Shown in pieces: positions 4,733-7,426 of a stretch of DNA of 7,426 nt; the stretch's first letter is position 1; every line of letters starts with the position of its first letter. The notes below the pieces were generated by a model. It ran no database searches and was not told where the DNA came from. It saw nothing but the letters and a program-made list of their open reading frames with translations. This DNA is from Acidobacteriota bacterium (GTDB taxonomy: Bacteria > Acidobacteriota > Terriglobia > Terriglobales > Acidobacteriaceae): positions 1 through 7,426 of the forward strand of contig JAJYSL010000210.1 of assembly GCA_021793595.1 (NCBI GenBank), given 5' to 3'. Both the position numbers and the translations under genes were made by a program.

Positions 4733-6673
4733 ATGTCAATGATGCGTCAAGTGCAACGGTCGGCTGCAAGGCCACTATTCGGATTTCTCGTGCTTATGGT
4801 ATTGGCTGGTTGTGCGGATCTCGTGCCCAGTAGTCTAACCTCGACATCCAAGCCGACGCCTCCCAATCAGCCCGCTCCCACCCAACCGGCGCCAACGCCC
4901 ACACAGAATGGCGTCGTCACCATCAGCCCGCAAAACGCCGCGGCGGCTCCTGGGCAGACAGTTCACTTTACTGCGACAGCCACAGGTGGCGGCGCGATTG
5001 CTTTTCTAGTCAACGGGGTCGCGGGAGGGAATGCGACCGTCGGCACGGTCGACGCAAACGGCAACTACACTGCACCCGCCACGGTCAGCCAGAGTGAAAA
5101 CGTTGTCGTGCAGGCGACGCTCGCCAGCGCGCCCCAGGCCAATCAAGCCGCCGCCGTTGTCGCTGTCATTCAAACTGGAGTGGTGACGACCACCACCAAT
5201 CCGCTGGTCGCGGAATACTCTATTTATCTGCCGCAGCCGGGTTCTATGTCGGTGCAGTTCGGACCGGATACAAGCTACGGCTTCAATACATGGTCACAGT
5301 CCACGCCCACGGTCCCCAGTAATTTCGGCGGCCAGATCAATATGGAAGTCGCTGGCATGCGCGGCTCCTCCACATATCACATGCAGGCTCAGATCACTCT
5401 GGCAAATGGGGTCACTTTTTCCGACACCGATCATACCTTTACAACTGGTGCGGCTCCCCCCACCGTGCCCGTAAAGATCACAACGCCCAGTGGACAAACT
5501 CCCCAGCCCGGCGTCGAACTATTCGACACCGTCACCTTCGGCAGCAAGCCGATCGCAAATCTGGCGCAGGCATTCGTCACCGACTTGAGCGGCAACGTCA
5601 TCTGGACCTACAGTTACAAGGGCTCCGCGGCCAATGTCATATTTCCCATCAAGCCCCTGGCAGACGGAAATTTTCTGGTGGTCATCGGCTATGTCGCCAC
5701 CCCGACGGCAACCCAGAATATCCCCTCCGGCACTATCAGTGAGGTGCGCGAAGTCGATCTAGTGGGGAATACGATCCATTCGTTGTCGATCGCTCAGCTC
5801 AATCAATCGCTGGCCGCCAATGGATTTACCGGATTGCACCTTCTCACCTTCTGTACGGATGCCTTGCAGCTGCCCAACGGACATCTGCTGGTTCTGGCAT
5901 GGATGACCAAGCCATACTCCAATCTGTCCGGCCAAACCGGCACCGTGAACGTGCTGGGAACCGTGATCGTCGACCTGGACCAGAACTACAATCCCACATG
6001 GGTCTGGAATCCTTTTGTTCAACTTGGCACGCTTGCGCCGCCCTACAACTACCAGTTTCCCGATTACACGCACGCCAATGCGTTGCTCTATTCGCCCGAC
6101 GACCATAACCTGTTGCTCTCTATCCGCCAGCAGAACCGCATCGTCAAAATCGACTACAACGACGGCCAAGGAACGGGCAAAGTTCTCTGGAGTCTCGGCC
6201 AAGGTCGCGATTTCAAGCTGGTTGGCGCTACAGACCCGACCGACTGGTTCTACGCGCAGCACGGCATCGATTTTTTCAGTCAAAATACTTCCGGCGTCTT
6301 CGATCTTGGAATCATGGACAATGGCAATGATCGGCTGTTTCCATCGGGCCAGACCTGCGGCACAACCGGTGCGCCGGCCTGCTACTCAACCGCGATGGTG
6401 ATGCGGATAGATGAGAGCGCCAAGACTGCCACCATGCTGTTCCATTACACCCCGTCGCCATCGATCTATAGCTATTTCGGCGGCCAGACAGATCAGCTCC
6501 AGAACAACGACATCGAGACAGATTTCTGTGCCTCAAAGGGCGGCGCGACCGTGATGGAATTGAACCAGACGTCTCCCACCTCCGCCCAGACGGTGTGGCA
6601 GGCACATACTCCGGGATACAACCAGTACCGCGTGATACGAATCCAAAGCCTGTACCCTGGTGTGCAATGGTAA
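4733..6673 (+). CDS. Lipoprotein with Ig-like domain and arylsulfotransferase-like (ASST) propeller
   Basis: The ATG at 4733 is preferred over the GTG at 4694 because AGGG sits five bases upstream and it gives a proper lipoprotein signal (basic start, hydrophobic PLFGFLVLMVLAGC, lipobox Cys27). The 646-residue product then has a Pro/Thr-rich linker (about 35-58), a bacterial Ig-like domain (59-146, SPQNAAAAPGQTVHFTATA ... DANGNYTAP), a fibronectin-III-like segment (about 149-239) and an ASST-type beta-propeller (about 272-646). ASST enzymes move sulfate between phenols without PAPS in the periplasm. Compared with E. coli CFT073 ASST, THAN (H447, N449) fits H356/N358, R465 in SIRQQN sits exactly 18 residues on like R374, and H510 in QHGIDFF fits the sulfated H436. 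The usual HHD before LPNGH is CTD here (374-376), so the H252 equivalent seems lost. Two Cys in CGTTGAPAC could form a disulfide. The substrate is unknown, and activity is doubtful because of the missing His. The protein is probably membrane-anchored in the periplasm or at the surface. Confidence 0.8.
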   Translation: MSMMRQVQRSAARPLFGFLVLMVLAGCADLVPSSLTSTSKPTPPNQPAPTQPAPTPTQNGVVTISPQNAAAAPGQTVHFTATATGGGAIAFLVNGVAGGNATVGTVDANGNYTAPATVSQSENVVVQATLASAPQANQAAAVVAVIQTGVVTTTTNPLVAEYSIYLPQPGSMSVQFGPDTSYGFNTWSQSTPTVPSNFGGQINMEVAGMRGSSTYHMQAQITLANGVTFSDTDHTFTTGAAPPTVPVKITTPSGQTPQPGVELFDTVTFGSKPIANLAQAFVTDLSGNVIWTYSYKGSAANVIFPIKPLADGNFLVVIGYVATPTATQNIPSGTISEVREVDLVGNTIHSLSIAQLNQSLAANGFTGLHLLTFCTDALQLPNGHLLVLAWMTKPYSNLSGQTGTVNVLGTVIVDLDQNYNPTWVWNPFVQLGTLAPPYNYQFPDYTHANALLYSPDDHNLLLSIRQQNRIVKIDYNDGQGTGKVLWSLGQGRDFKLVGATDPTDWFYAQHGIDFFSQNTSGVFDLGIMDNGNDRLFPSGQTCGTTGAPACYSTAMVMRIDESAKTATMLFHYTPSPSIYSYFGGQTDQLQNNDIETDFCASKGGATVMELNQTSPTSAQTVWQAHTPGYNQYRVIRIQSLYPGVQW

Positions 6674-6812
6674 CGAATTTGCGAATGTTCATCCGCTGGC
6701 TCGGAGGCGCCATTACATTTGATATAGCCAACATACCACCGCAACTTTTTACCGTTGCATCCGTCTAAGAAAGCGGCTGTCGAGATAGCGTGGGCGCAAA
6801 TCGACATATGCG

Positions 6813-6840
6813 CTGCGAGCATCTCAGCTCCGCTCGGCAG
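6813..6840 (+). other. Hairpin in the 254-base gap before the last gene
   Basis: CTGCGAGC pairs with GCTCG-g-CAG: eight base pairs with one bulged G and an 11-base loop. No T-run follows. It may lie in the leader of the next gene or mark the end of the lipoprotein transcript. The rest of 6674-6927 shows no gene, and I found no convincing promoter in it. Confidence 0.3.
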
Positions 6841-6927
6841 GCATCGGATCATGATAGGCAAATACGGCTAAATACAGTGCGATCTGAACCGTGCCAGCGC
6901 GATGAAACACGAAAGGACAACAAAACG

Positions 6928-7426
6928 ATGGGTACTTTTCCAAAGATTATGCGCATAGCCACCAAAGGGTCTGGATATCTGGCGCTTGCCTGCGGTTTGT
7001 TGCTCACGGCTGGGCTGCGGGCGCAGACGTATTCCAGTTCAACGGTGAGCTACACTCCCCAATACAATTCCCAGCAGCCCAATCCCCAATACAACGGCCC
7101 TTATACCTATAACCAGAACCAATCTCAGCGGGAAGTGACTCCACCGCGCTATAAGGGAGAAGGCTGGGGTCATCATTTTGTGTTCGAAGGCGGGGGCGGC
7201 GTGACTGCACCCGCAGCCGGTACACAAAAATTTGCGAACACAGGGTTCAATGTGCTGCTGGGCGCTGGGTTTAGATTCAACAGACGGCTCAGCCTGCTGG
7301 CCGAATGGAATTTCAATCGTATGGGGGTCCCCACGAGTCTCGCCATCTCCACCGCCCAGGTTCCCGGAGGCAATGAGCATATCTGGACAGCCATGCTTAA
7401 TCCAAAGTTCGATTATATTCGTGGTG
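6928..7426 (+). CDS. Secreted, probable outer-membrane beta-barrel protein (3' end missing)
   Basis: The frame is open from the ATG at 6928 to the window end (166 residues), with AAAGGA ten bases upstream of the ATG. A signal peptide is clear: basic start (K6, R9, K13), hydrophobic GYLALACGLLLTAGL, likely cut after LRA at residue 32. Mature residues 35-67 are rich in Tyr, Gln and Asn with two PQYN repeats. From about residue 78 the sequence turns into alternating hydrophobic and polar strands with Gly turns (HHFVFEGGGGV, GFNVLLGAGFRFNRRLSLLAEWNFNRMG), as in small OmpA/OmpW-like barrels. The part VPGGNEHIWTAMLNPKFDY resembles a barrel family common in Acidobacteriota. The total length and function cannot be judged from the fragment. 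Envelope location is inferred from the signal peptide and strand pattern. Confidence 0.8.
   Translation, partial: MGTFPKIMRIATKGSGYLALACGLLLTAGLRAQTYSSSTVSYTPQYNSQQPNPQYNGPYTYNQNQSQREVTPPRYKGEGWGHHFVFEGGGGVTAPAAGTQKFANTGFNVLLGAGFRFNRRLSLLAEWNFNRMGVPTSLAISTAQVPGGNEHIWTAMLNPKFDYIRG

Noticed and set aside
7039..7380. Minus-strand open frames over the last gene
   Set aside because: They are shadows of the + strand gene, which has a signal peptide, a ribosome binding site and a barrel-like pattern.

Overview
The window reads as chromosomal DNA from an Acidobacteriota-like bacterium (Terriglobia type). This is inferred from four things: moderately GC-rich sequence, a RodA-to-RNase E/G gene order, a lipoprotein with the Ig-like plus arylsulfotransferase-like layout common in that phylum, and a glycine-rich outer-membrane protein ending in the 'HIW...LNP' pattern frequent there. 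No lineage marker such as rRNA is present, so the assignment is tentative. All four genes are on the + strand. I saw no tRNA, rRNA, CRISPR array, transposase or integrase.

Layout. (1) 1-806: 3' part of rodA, the SEDS glycan polymerase of the cell-elongation machinery. (2) 807-1266: a 460-base gap with no convincing gene but many inverted repeats. These include a hairpin right after the rodA stop, a possible intrinsic terminator at 1077-1099, and a strong nested hairpin (1208-1265) that pairs the ribosome binding site of the next gene and ends one base before its ATG. (3) 1267-4509: an RNase E/G family endoribonuclease of 1080 residues. Its catalytic parts are complete, but the S1 domain is split by about 600 residues of low-complexity sequence carrying short repeated motifs, two RG-rich patches and a long acidic stretch. 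(4) 4510-4732: short gap with a candidate promoter, a 12-base palindrome and repeated 9-mers. (5) 4733-6673: a lipoprotein with an Ig-like domain and an arylsulfotransferase-type propeller. (6) 6674-6927: short gap with one hairpin. (7) 6928-7426: start of a secreted, probably outer-membrane beta-barrel protein that runs off the window.

How the parts fit. RodA and RNase E/G form a recognisable neighbourhood: in many bacteria the mre cell-shape genes lie next to an RNase G gene (E. coli mreBCD...rng). The ribonuclease ends like RNase G, with no C-terminal scaffold tail. Any degradosome-type scaffold would therefore have to be the insertion inside the S1 domain. The two downstream genes code for envelope proteins and show no obvious functional link to the first two.

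The most interesting items are the S1-internal scaffold-like insertion, whose repeated motifs differ only by synonymous changes, and the hairpin that occludes the ribonuclease ribosome binding site.
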